40,263 nt of DNA, from positions 1 to 40,263 of the forward strand of contig CAMLFX010000018.1 in the NCBI GenBank assembly GCA_946479435.1, read 5' to 3'. Shown here in pieces: positions 9,891-18,055 of the stretch. This DNA comes from an uncultured Sphingobacteriales bacterium. Its GTDB lineage: Bacteria; Bacteroidota; Bacteroidia; Chitinophagales; Chitinophagaceae. The translations under genes were made by a program, and so were the position numbers. A model generated the notes under the pieces. It did not search any database. It saw only the letters and a list, made by a program, of their open reading frames with translations, and was not told where the DNA came from. Every line of letters begins with the position of its first letter. Position 1 is the stretch's first letter.

Positions 9891-11159
9891 TTAGTAGTGA
9901 CATTTTTGGCACTCAGTACCACCAATATCTTCAACTGTTACACCCGAACGTTTACCTGACTTAATCTCTTCGTGATATTTTTCGTAAATACTATAGTAGT
10001 TGTTATCGGCGAACTGCACTTGCGTTTGGCGGTGACAGTTAATACACCAACCCATTGATAATGGTGCAAATTGGTACACCTCATCCATATCCTGTATTCC
10101 ACCATGACAACGCTGACATGCTACTTTACCTACTTTTACGTGTTGCGAGTGGTTGAAGTAAACGTGGTCTGGCAGGTTATGTATCTTAGTCCATTTGATA
10201 GGTGTGGCTTTTATGTTGCCATTCTCATCGCGGATGTATTCTTTCTTATTAGGATCCCAGCCTGCGTATTTATACAGTTTCTGTATTTCCTCAGTACCAT
10301 TCACTTTTTTGCCTTCAGCAGTGTATAGTGGATGTTCCGCTTCACCCGTGTATTCGTTTATCTGCTTGTGGCAGTTCATACATATATTAGGCGATGGTAC
10401 CATAGCCTGGCGGCTTTTTTCAGCGCCCGCGTGGCAATAAAGACAGTTAATCTGGTTAATACCCGCGTGCACTTTGTGCGAGTAGAATATTGGTTGTTCC
10501 GGTTGGTAGTTCTGTTGGCGACCCATATTGATGGCACCATTCACTATCCAGTAACCGGCAAGTATAAATACAAGGATACAAGCCATAGCTATGAATACCT
10601 TGTTGCGGTACAAAGGAATTTCTACAGGCGTATCCACACCATCTTTCGCATTAGCTACACCACGAAGGCCTGTGTTAACTCTCCAAAGTATAGCAGCTAA
10701 TGCAAGCAATATAAGTGTAATAACTGTGTACAGCCAGCCATTGCCATCCTTTTGCTGACCATTGTCGCCGGAAGTAGCAGCATCCGTTGCTTTAGCAGTT
10801 GTAGGTGGTTGTACAGAGTTTACATAAGTAATCACCGCATCTATCTCCTCAACACTCAACTGAGGGAAAGCAGTCATTGCCGTCTTACCCCATTTGTTAT
10901 AGAGGTCGTTAGCATACTTATCGCCGCTGGCAATTACAGCCGAGGAATTGTGCACCCAGTTGTGTAACCACTCTTTACTTGGCACACGTGCATCCACACC
11001 CTTTAGTGCCGGACCGGTTGCATCTTTTAACGGGTTGTGACAACTTGCGCAGTTCGATTGAAATATCGCCTTACCATCTGGTGCAGCTACTGCATACGTA
11101 TTGAATGCCAACAGAGCAATCGCAAGAGCGAAAATGCTGCGGGCAATCCGGGAGAACAT
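9891..11159 (-). CDS. actA: alternative complex III multiheme cytochrome c ActA (six heme motifs)
   Basis: This 422-residue membrane-anchored cytochrome passes electrons within ACIII. The ATG at 11159 is chosen over an upstream in-frame GTG (11180) because it gives a clean signal peptide (MFSRIARSIFALAIALLAF). Six CxxCH sites are visible: CASCH at residues 37-41 in an N-terminal monoheme domain with a likely Met ligand in AMTAFPQLS, then CLYCH, CMNCH, CQRCH, CINCH and CQKCH in a c7-like C-terminal domain. Two hydrophobic segments (WLYTVITLILLALAA and VFIAMACILVFILAG) lie between the domains. The Rhodothermus ActA is pentaheme, so the N-terminal monoheme module is extra relative to that reference. 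First gene of the operon. Confidence 0.95.
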   Translation of the reverse strand: MFSRIARSIFALAIALLAFNTYAVAAPDGKAIFQSNCASCHNPLKDATGPALKGVDARVPSKEWLHNWVHNSSAVIASGDKYANDLYNKWGKTAMTAFPQLSVEEIDAVITYVNSVQPPTTAKATDAATSGDNGQQKDGNGWLYTVITLILLALAAILWRVNTGLRGVANAKDGVDTPVEIPLYRNKVFIAMACILVFILAGYWIVNGAINMGRQQNYQPEQPIFYSHKVHAGINQINCLYCHAGAEKSRQAMVPSPNICMNCHKQINEYTGEAEHPLYTAEGKKVNGTEEIQKLYKYAGWDPNKKEYIRDENGNIKATPIKWTKIHNLPDHVYFNHSQHVKVGKVACQRCHGGIQDMDEVYQFAPLSMGWCINCHRQTQVQFADNNYYSIYEKYHEEIKSGKRSGVTVEDIGGTECQKCHY

Positions 11160-11226
11160 TGGCCTATTTGGTTCTGACACAGGAATAAATTTGAAAAATT
11201 AACGTTCCTTTTTTCACAAAGCAGGG

Positions 11227-11234
11227 CAAAACTA
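11227..11234 (-). promoter_or_regulatory. candidate -7 element for the act-cox operon
   Basis: The minus strand reads TAGTTTTG here, an exact match to the Bacteroidota -7 consensus TAnnTTTG, about 68 bases before the actA ATG. No good -33 TTTG lies at the usual 19-21 base spacing, so this is a moderate call. Confidence 0.4.
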
Positions 11235-11316
11235 CAACACAAACCCCAAAATTTATACACATTCTGCAAAAAATGTTTTCCAGTACTGGCGCGGGTTTCA
11301 GCCGATATTTTAATTG

Positions 11317-11335
11317 TGACAATGTGTGAATGTCA
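11317..11335. promoter_or_regulatory. dyad-symmetric site upstream of the act operon
   Basis: TGACA (11317-11321) and TGTCA (11331-11335) form an inverted repeat with a 9-base spacer, roughly 158 bases upstream of the actA ATG and beyond the candidate promoter. It could bind a dimeric regulator; no family is recognised. The rest of 11181-11409 shows nothing else. Confidence 0.25.
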
Positions 11336-11409
11336 TTTTTTTGTCAGCCGAAAACCCCATTTTGGTGTTCCCGATTGTGTAAAATCCATCTTAAATTTTA
11401 ACCCGATTT

Positions 11410-12198
11410 TTAAATTGAACCCGTTCTTCCGCCGTCAACAGGGATGCTCGTGCCGTTTACATATCCAGCCGCAGGCGATGCTAAAAATGCTACCATGGCC
11501 GCAATTTCTTCGGGCTGCCCAAAGCGTTTTGCCGGTATCTCTTCCAGCATCTCTTTTTCCACTTCCTCCTGCCCTTGCCCTGTTTTCACCACTCTATTAT
11601 TAATAATAGCTTCCAGCCTGCCTGTTGCCGTAGCACCCGGCAATACGTTATTTACGGTTATGCCATATTGTGCCACCTCATTGGCCATCGTTTTAGCCCA
11701 CGATGCCACAGCACCGCGTATAGTGTTGGATACACCCAGATTTTTCAGCGGTATTTTAACCGATGTAGAAATAATATTGACAATACGGCCGTAACCTGCC
11801 TGCTTCATGCCTGGAAGCAATGCCGTAGTAAGTATATGGTTACATATCAGGTGCTGCTGAAAAGCTTGGATAAAGGCACTTGTTTGCGCATCAACCACAG
11901 GCCCTGCGGCAGGCCCGCCACTATTATTTATCAGGATATTGATTGTTTTACCTACCACAAATTCTTTTATTAATTCACCTAGCTTATCCGGATTTTGAAA
12001 ATCAGCCACCAGGAAGCCATGCTGCTGCCCTTTAGCAGTATCTAACCTAGCTACTGCCTTTTTTAGCGATTCCTCATTGCGCGCTATCAGGTAGCATTGC
12101 GCACCCATAGCCGCCAGCGCCTGTGCCGATGCCAGACCGATACCTTGTGTACTACCCGCTATTAATGCTGTTTTCCCTGTAAGATCTTGTGAAAGCAT
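11410..12198 (-). CDS. atypical short-chain dehydrogenase/reductase (SDR) with replaced catalytic Tyr and Lys
   Basis: This 262-residue Rossmann-fold SDR has the nucleotide-binding motif AGSTQGIG (residues 14-21), the NNSGG motif (91-95) and a typical SDR C-terminus (PAAGYVNGTSIPVDGG). The catalytic tetrad is altered: the Ser is present (S144), but the Tyr and Lys expected at the spacing S-x12-Y-x3-K are S157 and R161 (GVSNTIRGAV). A divergent SDR group with an SN..R signature exists, so this is probably a family trait and not decay. The substrate is unknown; it may reduce through another mechanism or mainly bind nucleotide. It lies upstream of the act operon on the same strand with its own TAnnTTTG element, so it is likely a separate unit. 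Confidence 0.88.
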   Translation of the reverse strand: MLSQDLTGKTALIAGSTQGIGLASAQALAAMGAQCYLIARNEESLKKAVARLDTAKGQQHGFLVADFQNPDKLGELIKEFVVGKTINILINNSGGPAAGPVVDAQTSAFIQAFQQHLICNHILTTALLPGMKQAGYGRIVNIISTSVKIPLKNLGVSNTIRGAVASWAKTMANEVAQYGITVNNVLPGATATGRLEAIINNRVVKTGQGQEEVEKEMLEEIPAKRFGQPEEIAAMVAFLASPAAGYVNGTSIPVDGGRTGSI

Positions 12199-12220
12199 AG
12201 TGTAATTTGTAATTGAGCTG

Positions 12221-12228
12221 CAAAGATA
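12221..12228 (-). promoter_or_regulatory. candidate -7 element for the SDR gene
   Basis: The minus strand reads TATCTTTG, an exact TAnnTTTG match 23 bases before the ATG at 12198. No clear -33 TTTG is seen. The remainder of the 278-base gap up to 12476 is A/T-rich and holds nothing else that I can support. Confidence 0.5.
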
Positions 12229-12476
12229 CCCGCAATTATTTTTTCTGAAACTCCTATTGATTGCTATGTAATGTAGATAATATTAAATATATTAGAACCG
12301 ACTCTATCAACCCTATAACATGAAAAACCCTGCAAAATTTTATTTGCTGCTGAAGATAATACAGCTTATTTATTGTAATACACAATACCTCCTCTTTTCA
12401 TATACTGCTAACCTGACAGGTTTTAAGCTTACGAATACTTTCGGTTTAATATATCTATTCATTAAAATCCTTGAAA

Positions 12477-14471
12477 ATGAAAAAAACAATCATTATCGTC
12501 AGCATGCTTGTGCTATGCTGTATCAGCGCCCTCAAAGCACAACCGCACCTCAGCAGAAACCATTACATGGGTACTGGATTACCAACGCCACCAAGTACCT
12601 CACCCACGGCCTACCCTTACGATGTCAAGAATTTTTCTGTAACACCATTGAACGGTGCAGATGGCCCAGAAGATATTTACATTAGTACAGCTACAGCATT
12701 TAATGACGGTCCAGTTAAAGGCATTTTCTTTTATCCATTTTCTGGTAATGGTTCAGGCCTAGATTGTGGCTCCCCGACTATACGTTCTAGATATTTATAT
12801 GATGATCCAGGTTACGCTGACGATCGTGCTGTTGCAATCGTTTCGAGATTATCTACTGATAATTCTGATGCTGTGATATTAGCTCAAGTCAAAGATGGGA
12901 CGAATCGACATGGCTTAAAAATCCTTTTTATTAATCATTGCACAGGCAATATAATAAGAGATAAAGTAGTTTTTTTACCTACTAGTGGCTATGGGATTCA
13001 CCCACTCGATTTTGTTTATAACCCTTCTAATCAAAAATTTTATATCTGTGGATATATACAAAATGATAATAATGCACAAAACAGATCAGCATTCGTTGCA
13101 ACATTAGATGATAATACACTTGCATTTACTATGAGTCATGTATTAAGTTGGAGTAGTGGTATCTCTTCTGCTTATGACTACGATATGGCTATTCGTATCA
13201 AAATATTAAGAAGAGGTCCAAATGCAGGTAGGATTTTGGTTTTGGGAGGTAGCAATATCCCAACAGCATCAGCAAACCATAGTGGTTCATTAGCTATGTT
13301 AATGACACCTGGGCTAGCTTTCGTAAACAGAGTATCCATCTCTAATTTCACCCCACTCACACCTGATGTTAAAGATGAATATGCTTATGATGCATCAGAA
13401 GATGTAAATGGAAATTTATTTATATATAGTAATACATTTTGGCCTGATGCTATTGGCCAGCCAGGCTATTATTACCCAAATTCCAAATATACCATAGTAA
13501 CAAGAACAGATACCATTTTAAATGTAAATACTACATTAAAATCAAGAGCTGTAATAAGATCAACAAATAATAACTTAGTTGGCATTTGGGGGAAAAACCT
13601 GATCTCAGACAATGTTATAGCAGGATATCAATCTTATTGGGATGCTCAAGCAGGCTGTGCTTTGAAAGGTAATGCTCCTAGCCCTACAAATATTACACCC
13701 TTTTTTGCCAAGATAAACCCTACATGGAGCGCATCTTCAGGGCTTAATATTGGCATTAATTTTTGGAAATTATATCATACACAAACGCCACCAACTACAT
13801 TTTATTCGCTTGGTGGTGTTGAATCAAATGTATCTTGGCCTACCAAATTTGCTACTGATAACTTACTTTTAAATGGGAATACTGACTTATTGGCTGTTGT
13901 CCCCATATGGAATAATGTTTTGCCATCTTCTAGTACCCCAGCTAATAAGCTTTCTTATAAGTTTATTAGAACTGACAACATAGGTGATATGGATCCTACT
14001 TCGCCCTTTAGCTGTGATAATATTTATACGAATTGCATACCTCCATACTCATATATTGTTGCTAAAAATTACGAACCATTATCCGTTTTTTCTGGTGTTA
14101 GTATCAGTACTAATGTGTTTACTGGTCATAGTGCTTCAATTACACCAATATGGGTAAATGATTCTTTAGGTTGCGATCTCAATGGATATTATAGGCCAAC
14201 TGATGTTAACCCGTTGAATACAGGTAATATAAAGATCTATCCAAATCCTGCATACGATGCCCTTAATCTTGAATTTAATACAGAGAATAAAGGATTGGCA
14301 GAAATATGCGCGTATGATGTTACCGGTAAAAAAGTACTTAACGTAACTTCTAATACTATTAGTGGAAATAACAGGATCACAATTTCTTTATCATCGCTTG
14401 CTTCAGGAAGTTACATGATCGAGTTAAGAAACGGAAGTGAAATTAACAGGCAAATGATTACAAAACAATAA
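12477..14471 (+). CDS. secreted T9SS cargo protein, function unknown
   Basis: This is a 664-residue secreted protein. The ATG at 12477 gives a standard signal peptide (MKKTIIIVSMLVLCCISALKAQ); an in-frame TTG two codons earlier is less likely. The last ~80 residues form a type A T9SS sorting domain: IKIYPNPAYDALNLEF, then VTGKKVLN, ending SGSYMIELRNGSEINRQMITK. The ~560 residues between are rich in Gly/Ser/Asn/aromatics with several blocks of the type VAIVSRLSTDNSDAVILAQV and LAMLMTPGLAFVNRV, suggesting a beta-propeller-like or all-beta fold, but I recognise no catalytic motif. Codon use is visibly richer in A/T than in its neighbours. A perfect hairpin terminator follows. Confidence 0.9.
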   Translation: MKKTIIIVSMLVLCCISALKAQPHLSRNHYMGTGLPTPPSTSPTAYPYDVKNFSVTPLNGADGPEDIYISTATAFNDGPVKGIFFYPFSGNGSGLDCGSPTIRSRYLYDDPGYADDRAVAIVSRLSTDNSDAVILAQVKDGTNRHGLKILFINHCTGNIIRDKVVFLPTSGYGIHPLDFVYNPSNQKFYICGYIQNDNNAQNRSAFVATLDDNTLAFTMSHVLSWSSGISSAYDYDMAIRIKILRRGPNAGRILVLGGSNIPTASANHSGSLAMLMTPGLAFVNRVSISNFTPLTPDVKDEYAYDASEDVNGNLFIYSNTFWPDAIGQPGYYYPNSKYTIVTRTDTILNVNTTLKSRAVIRSTNNNLVGIWGKNLISDNVIAGYQSYWDAQAGCALKGNAPSPTNITPFFAKINPTWSASSGLNIGINFWKLYHTQTPPTTFYSLGGVESNVSWPTKFATDNLLLNGNTDLLAVVPIWNNVLPSSSTPANKLSYKFIRTDNIGDMDPTSPFSCDNIYTNCIPPYSYIVAKNYEPLSVFSGVSISTNVFTGHSASITPIWVNDSLGCDLNGYYRPTDVNPLNTGNIKIYPNPAYDALNLEFNTENKGLAEICAYDVTGKKVLNVTSNTISGNNRITISLSSLASGSYMIELRNGSEINRQMITKQ

Positions 14472-14484
14472 ATAAGCTTCGTCT

Positions 14485-14530
14485 TAAAATAATAACGCCG
14501 CTACATACCTGTAGCGGCGTTATTATTTTA
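14485..14530. terminator. perfect 20-bp hairpin, likely bidirectional terminator
   Basis: A 20-base arm (14485-14504) pairs perfectly with 14511-14530 around the loop ATACCT. The GC core CGCCGCTAC is flanked by A/T-rich arms that supply a T-rich 3' side on both strands. It starts 14 bases after the stop of the T9SS protein. Confidence 0.85.
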
Positions 14531-14659
14531 ATCATATTATATCTATATTATTTACAATAGTCTATTCAAATATTAATATACTATTAAAAATATTATTAAA
14601 AAACTTGAATTTTGAAAAAATATATATTAATTATGTATTCCTCATTAAAAAAGCATTAT

Positions 14660-15754
14660 ATGAAACAATTATTACTTGTCTTTGCGCTCATCGCTACTAT
14701 AAATGCCTGGGCGCAGGAGAATGAAAAAGTTACTAAAAAGGTAATACTGGAAGATTTTACGGGCGAGTGGTGCGGCTGGTGCCCTGAAGGCCAGATAGTA
14801 GCTGAAGATATTAAAGCCACCGAGCCTATTAATTTTTTGCCACTTGCTAACCACAATGGCGATCGGTTTCAAATCCCCGAAGGAGCAGCAGTAGATACCA
14901 AGCTGGATATCACCAGTTATCCCGGTGGTGCTATTGACAGAACGATGATGCCGGGTGAAACCGAGATTGGTACAAACAGAGGATCATGGGAATCGCATGT
15001 AAAAAGCAGGCTAAAAGTAGAGGCTATGGCGTCAGTTGGCATTGCCAATAAAACTTATAATCCTGTAACCAAAGAATATATGGCAGATATTAATGTAAGG
15101 TTTGTAAAAGCTACTGATGGGTTCAACCCATTGAATATCCAGGTTTACATTGTAGAAGATGATATTATTTCACAAAAACAGCATAACGACAATCCATCAT
15201 TAGGTTCAAATCCTCTAAAAGACTGGCACCATATGAACGTAATGCGCGCAGCTTTAGGTGGCGACTGGGGATTTGCAGGCGTTATACCAGATGTAGCAGT
15301 TGCGGGTGTCACTTACACTAAAAATGTAACCTTCAAACTAGATCCTTCCTGGAATGAAGAGAATATCAAAATATATGCATTAGTAGCTTATAATGGTTAT
15401 TCTTCAGTTGAAAAAGAAATAATCAATGCTGAAGAAACAAGCTTAAAGACATTTTTTTCTACAAATATTGCAACCGTAAACAACGCGCTTACCATCGAAA
15501 GAGCTTATCCTAATCCGGCGCGCAGCAGCGATATTATTAAAGTTGAATACAACACCACTGAAACTGCACTAGTAACGTTAAAGGTATTAAACATAGTAGG
15601 TCAGGTGGTGGCTGCTCCTTATCAAAGCAATGATGTGGCAGGTTCGCACACCATACAATGGAGGGCAGCAGATGCTAACCTTAGCAGTGGTATTTATACA
15701 ATGCAGCTATCTGCAGGTAAAAACATTTTTGTACAAAAAATCAGCATACAATAG
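14660..15754 (+). CDS. Omp28-related secreted protein with thioredoxin-like CxxC motif and T9SS sorting domain
   Basis: This is a 364-residue secreted protein of the Omp28/thioredoxin-like type. The ATG at 14660 gives a clean signal peptide (MKQLLLVFALIATINAWAQ) and is preferred over upstream in-frame starts at 14612 (TTG) and 14633. Near the N-terminus is VILEDFTGEWCGWCPEGQ, the redox-type CxxC of this family, followed by a cis-Pro-like TSYPGGAIDR. The C-terminal ~85 residues are a T9SS sorting domain (ERAYPNPARSSDIIKVEY, then SSGIYTMQLSAGKNIFVQKI). It is exported past the outer membrane and surface-attached or released; its partner is unknown. It is the second T9SS cargo gene in tandem, separated from the first by a terminator, so not the same operon. 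Confidence 0.93.
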   Translation: MKQLLLVFALIATINAWAQENEKVTKKVILEDFTGEWCGWCPEGQIVAEDIKATEPINFLPLANHNGDRFQIPEGAAVDTKLDITSYPGGAIDRTMMPGETEIGTNRGSWESHVKSRLKVEAMASVGIANKTYNPVTKEYMADINVRFVKATDGFNPLNIQVYIVEDDIISQKQHNDNPSLGSNPLKDWHHMNVMRAALGGDWGFAGVIPDVAVAGVTYTKNVTFKLDPSWNEENIKIYALVAYNGYSSVEKEIINAEETSLKTFFSTNIATVNNALTIERAYPNPARSSDIIKVEYNTTETALVTLKVLNIVGQVVAAPYQSNDVAGSHTIQWRAADANLSSGIYTMQLSAGKNIFVQKISIQ

Positions 15755-15770
15755 AGAATAGTACCGAATA

Positions 15771-15808
15771 AAAAAAAGAACCCTGCTACATTGCAGGGTT
15801 CTTTTTTT
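15771..15808. terminator. bidirectional intrinsic terminator
   Basis: A 16-base arm (15771-15786) pairs perfectly with 15793-15808 around a 6-base loop. The GC core is GAACCCTGC, with an A-tract on one side and a T-tract on the other, so it can end both the plus-strand Omp28-type gene and the minus-strand barrel gene that converge here. Confidence 0.92.
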
Positions 15809-15826
15809 TATTTGAAAGATATCCAA

Positions 15827-16570
15827 CTATTCGTCTTCATCTTCGTCTTCTTCAGCTTTTTCTTTCTTGTGCTTACGCATTTCCATACCAGGCTCCATAT
15901 GGCCATGTTTGTGGTGGCCACAGCCAATATTCCTCGATACACCGATATTGAACTGGCGGCCAAAAGTGAAGCCGAAGCTGGTGTTGCGTGGGTTAATTGC
16001 GTCAGGAAGATCACCTTTCATAGTGCTGAATGCGATACCACCTGTTGAGAAGTTCAACGCGAACCCTTTGTAAACATTAACACCAATACCAGGTGTAAAT
16101 GTAGCGCCAAAACCATTGAATTTAGTTTCAACAGCACCTACGGTAGTAGTACCAACGCTATCCATTGACAGTGTGTTGGAGATATAACCAGCGTTTATTT
16201 GGCTGAACATAAAGAATATGTTGCCAAAAGTTTGCGTGTAGCGGTAGAAAGCCCCGATACCCCATGTAGTATTGCGGTTTTCAAGATCTACATTTACAGT
16301 ACCTGTAGTAGTAAACAAAGGAACCGTAGTAATAACCCTGTCGATGTTATAACCACCCTGGATACCCACAGTTGAGTGGTTTGAAAATTGGTAGCCTATA
16401 CCTGGATTGATACCGAACATTGTGTTTCTGGTAGCGTAAGTTGAGCTTGGGCCTACCTGGTCTTTACTTGTAGCGAAGGTGATGTCGCCGTAGCTAAGAA
16501 AAGTACCTTTTTGTGCGTTAGCTGCAGTAAGCGATACCATAGCTAATAATGCGAGGAATAATTTCTTCAT
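15827..16570 (-). CDS. small outer-membrane beta-barrel protein with His-rich/acidic C-terminal tail
   Basis: This 247-residue protein starts at the ATG at 16570, which fits a promoter upstream and gives the signal peptide MKKLFLALLAMVSLTAANAQ; longer in-frame starts lack one. Alternating hydrophobic strands with Gly/aromatic turns (GINPGIGYQFSNHSTVGIQG, YTQTFGNIFFMFSQINAGYI, FGFTFGRQFNIGVSRNIG) indicate an eight-stranded-type OMP barrel. Such barrels usually end at an aromatic residue; here about 30 residues follow the last strand, first His/Cys-rich (GCGHHKHGHMEPGMEMRKHK), then an Asp/Glu run. The tail should face the periplasm and could bind metal or cations; this is inference. It is a separate unit from the genes upstream because of its own promoter. 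Confidence 0.9.
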   Translation of the reverse strand: MKKLFLALLAMVSLTAANAQKGTFLSYGDITFATSKDQVGPSSTYATRNTMFGINPGIGYQFSNHSTVGIQGGYNIDRVITTVPLFTTTGTVNVDLENRNTTWGIGAFYRYTQTFGNIFFMFSQINAGYISNTLSMDSVGTTTVGAVETKFNGFGATFTPGIGVNVYKGFALNFSTGGIAFSTMKGDLPDAINPRNTSFGFTFGRQFNIGVSRNIGCGHHKHGHMEPGMEMRKHKKEKAEEDEDEDE

Positions 16571-16599
16571 AAGAGATGGCAAGTTTTTAGTTGCGGGAG

Positions 16600-16630
16600 C
16601 AAATGTATGTTGTATTGCATATCTATGCAA
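16600..16630 (-). promoter_or_regulatory. complete Bacteroidota-type promoter for the barrel gene
   Basis: On the minus strand TTG (16630-16628) is followed after 20 bases by TACATTTG (16607-16600). This is an exact match to the Bacteroides -33/-7 sigma consensus with ideal spacing. The expected transcript start is about 20-25 bases before the ATG at 16570, which supports that start codon. Confidence 0.75.
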
Positions 16631-16663
16631 TAGATACGGGGGTGATTTTTAATTATAGGCCTA

Positions 16664-17176
16664 TTATTTAAACCAACTGCTGTACATCAGGTAGTTGTTA
16701 GCAATGCGCTCTACCTCGCCACTTAAAAGGTCTTGGCTTATATCCTTTACCTTTTTTGCCGGTACACCGGCAAATATGCTTCCGGGAGGTACGTTTGTAT
16801 CTTCCAGCACAACAGCTCCTGCGGCAATAATGCTGTTTTGGCCTATACGGGCACGGTCCATCACAATAGCACCCATACCTATCAGCACATTATCCTCAAC
16901 TGTGCAGCCGTGTACTATGGCATTATGCCCTATAGACACATTGTTACCAATAATAGTTTCGGTTTTTTGATAGGTGCAATGTATGCAGGCACCATCTTGT
17001 ATATTTACTTTATTACCTATACGTATCTTATTTACATCTCCTCTTACCACTGCATTGAACCAAATACTGCAATCGCTGCCCATAATAACATCGCCTACTA
17101 CAGTAGCGTTAGGGGCTACAAAACAATCTTCAGGTATTTGAGGTGCTACCCCGTTTACAGGCAATATTACTGGCAT
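16664..17176 (-). CDS. gamma-class carbonic anhydrase family protein (left-handed beta-helix)
   Basis: This 170-residue hexapeptide-repeat protein forms a left-handed beta-helix of the gamma carbonic anhydrase/PaaY/YrdA type. The three metal-ligand histidines are in place: H66 (ACIHCTYQ), H84 and H89 (SIGHNAIVHG). Repeats of the I/V-G-x-x-x-x type run from about residue 20 to 145. Homologues show carbonic anhydrase activity or are inert; sequence alone does not decide. It starts 35 bases after the stop of the glycosyltransferase gene, so the two are probably cotranscribed. Confidence 0.92.
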   Translation of the reverse strand: MPVILPVNGVAPQIPEDCFVAPNATVVGDVIMGSDCSIWFNAVVRGDVNKIRIGNKVNIQDGACIHCTYQKTETIIGNNVSIGHNAIVHGCTVEDNVLIGMGAIVMDRARIGQNSIIAAGAVVLEDTNVPPGSIFAGVPAKKVKDISQDLLSGEVERIANNYLMYSSWFK

Positions 17177-17211
17177 GACTAGTGATGTTGAATAACTAAG
17201 TTACAAAAGGG

Positions 17212-17931
17212 TTATTTGCTAAAAAGGTTATATTTTATAATACAGTAAAGCGCCCTGAAAGCGTCTTTCATACCTATTTTCTTACCTTCTTCGTAGGTAC
17301 GGCCATAGTAAGAAATACCTACTTCATATATGCGTATCTTAGGTATGCGCGATATTTTTGCGGTTACCTCCGGCTCAAACCCGAAGCGCTTCTCTTCCAA
17401 CTTCAGGCTTTGTATCATTTCCCGCTTAAAAACCTTGTAACAGGTTTCCATATCGGTAAGGTTCAGGTTGGTAAACATGTTCGATGCCATAGTAAGCCAT
17501 CTGTTACCTATAGAATGCCAGAAAAATAATATCCGGTGCGGATTGCCACCTATAAAACGGGAACCATATACCACATCGGCAAAACCATCCAATATGGGTC
17601 TAAGCAATATATTGTATTCTTCAGGGTCATATTCAAGGTCTGCGTCCTGTATTATTACATAATCGCCGGTAGCTATACGTATACCGGTATGCAACGCTGC
17701 CCCTTTCCCCTGATTTATTTCATGCTTAAAATAGGTAATAGGTAGCTCAGGATTGGCAGCTTTGTAGGCTAATATTGCTTCTTCAGTGTTATCTTTCGAA
17801 CAGTCATTCACTATTATCACTTCTTTCACTACATCCCTGTCTAAATTTACTGCCTTCACTTTATTCAATATATGGTGAATGGTACGACCTTCATTATAGG
17901 CAGGGATAACTATAGATAACTTAACACTCAT
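17212..17931 (-). CDS. glycosyltransferase family 2 (dolichol-phosphate mannosyltransferase-like)
   Basis: This 239-residue GT-A fold protein opens with [14 protein letters not shown] and carries the DxD-type site [14 protein letters not shown], both typical of GT2 enzymes that transfer a sugar from a nucleotide donor to polyprenyl phosphate. It has no C-terminal membrane domain, so it is a soluble or peripheral DPM1-like enzyme rather than the long GtrB type. The ATG at 17931 is followed by the normal N-terminal motif. It is divergent from thyA and heads a two-gene unit with the gamma carbonic anhydrase gene. The acceptor is unknown. Confidence 0.92.
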   Translation of the reverse strand: MSVKLSIVIPAYNEGRTIHHILNKVKAVNLDRDVVKEVIIVNDCSKDNTEEAILAYKAANPELPITYFKHEINQGKGAALHTGIRIATGDYVIIQDADLEYDPEEYNILLRPILDGFADVVYGSRFIGGNPHRILFFWHSIGNRWLTMASNMFTNLNLTDMETCYKVFKREMIQSLKLEEKRFGFEPEVTAKISRIPKIRIYEVGISYYGRTYEEGKKIGMKDAFRALYCIIKYNLFSK

Positions 17932-18029
17932 TGGGTTCTATATGAGGGTGCAAAATAATAATCAATTTTTACTATCCACGCCTAATCCCCAAGTTTTAAA
18001 TATCACCATATTAACACGTGCATTATTGA

Positions 18030-18037
18030 TACCTTTG
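18030..18037 (+). promoter_or_regulatory. candidate -7 element for thyA-folA
   Basis: TACCTTTG is an exact TAnnTTTG match 18 bases before the thyA ATG at 18056. No clear -33 TTTG lies 19-21 bases upstream. It implies a very short 5' leader. Confidence 0.5.
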
Positions 18038-18055
18038 CCATAGCTATTTAACGTC

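Noticed and set aside
12320..12685. 121-residue plus frame starting MKNPAKFYLLLKIIQL
   Set aside because: It overlaps the start of the T9SS cargo gene in another frame, and its second half is that gene read out of frame.
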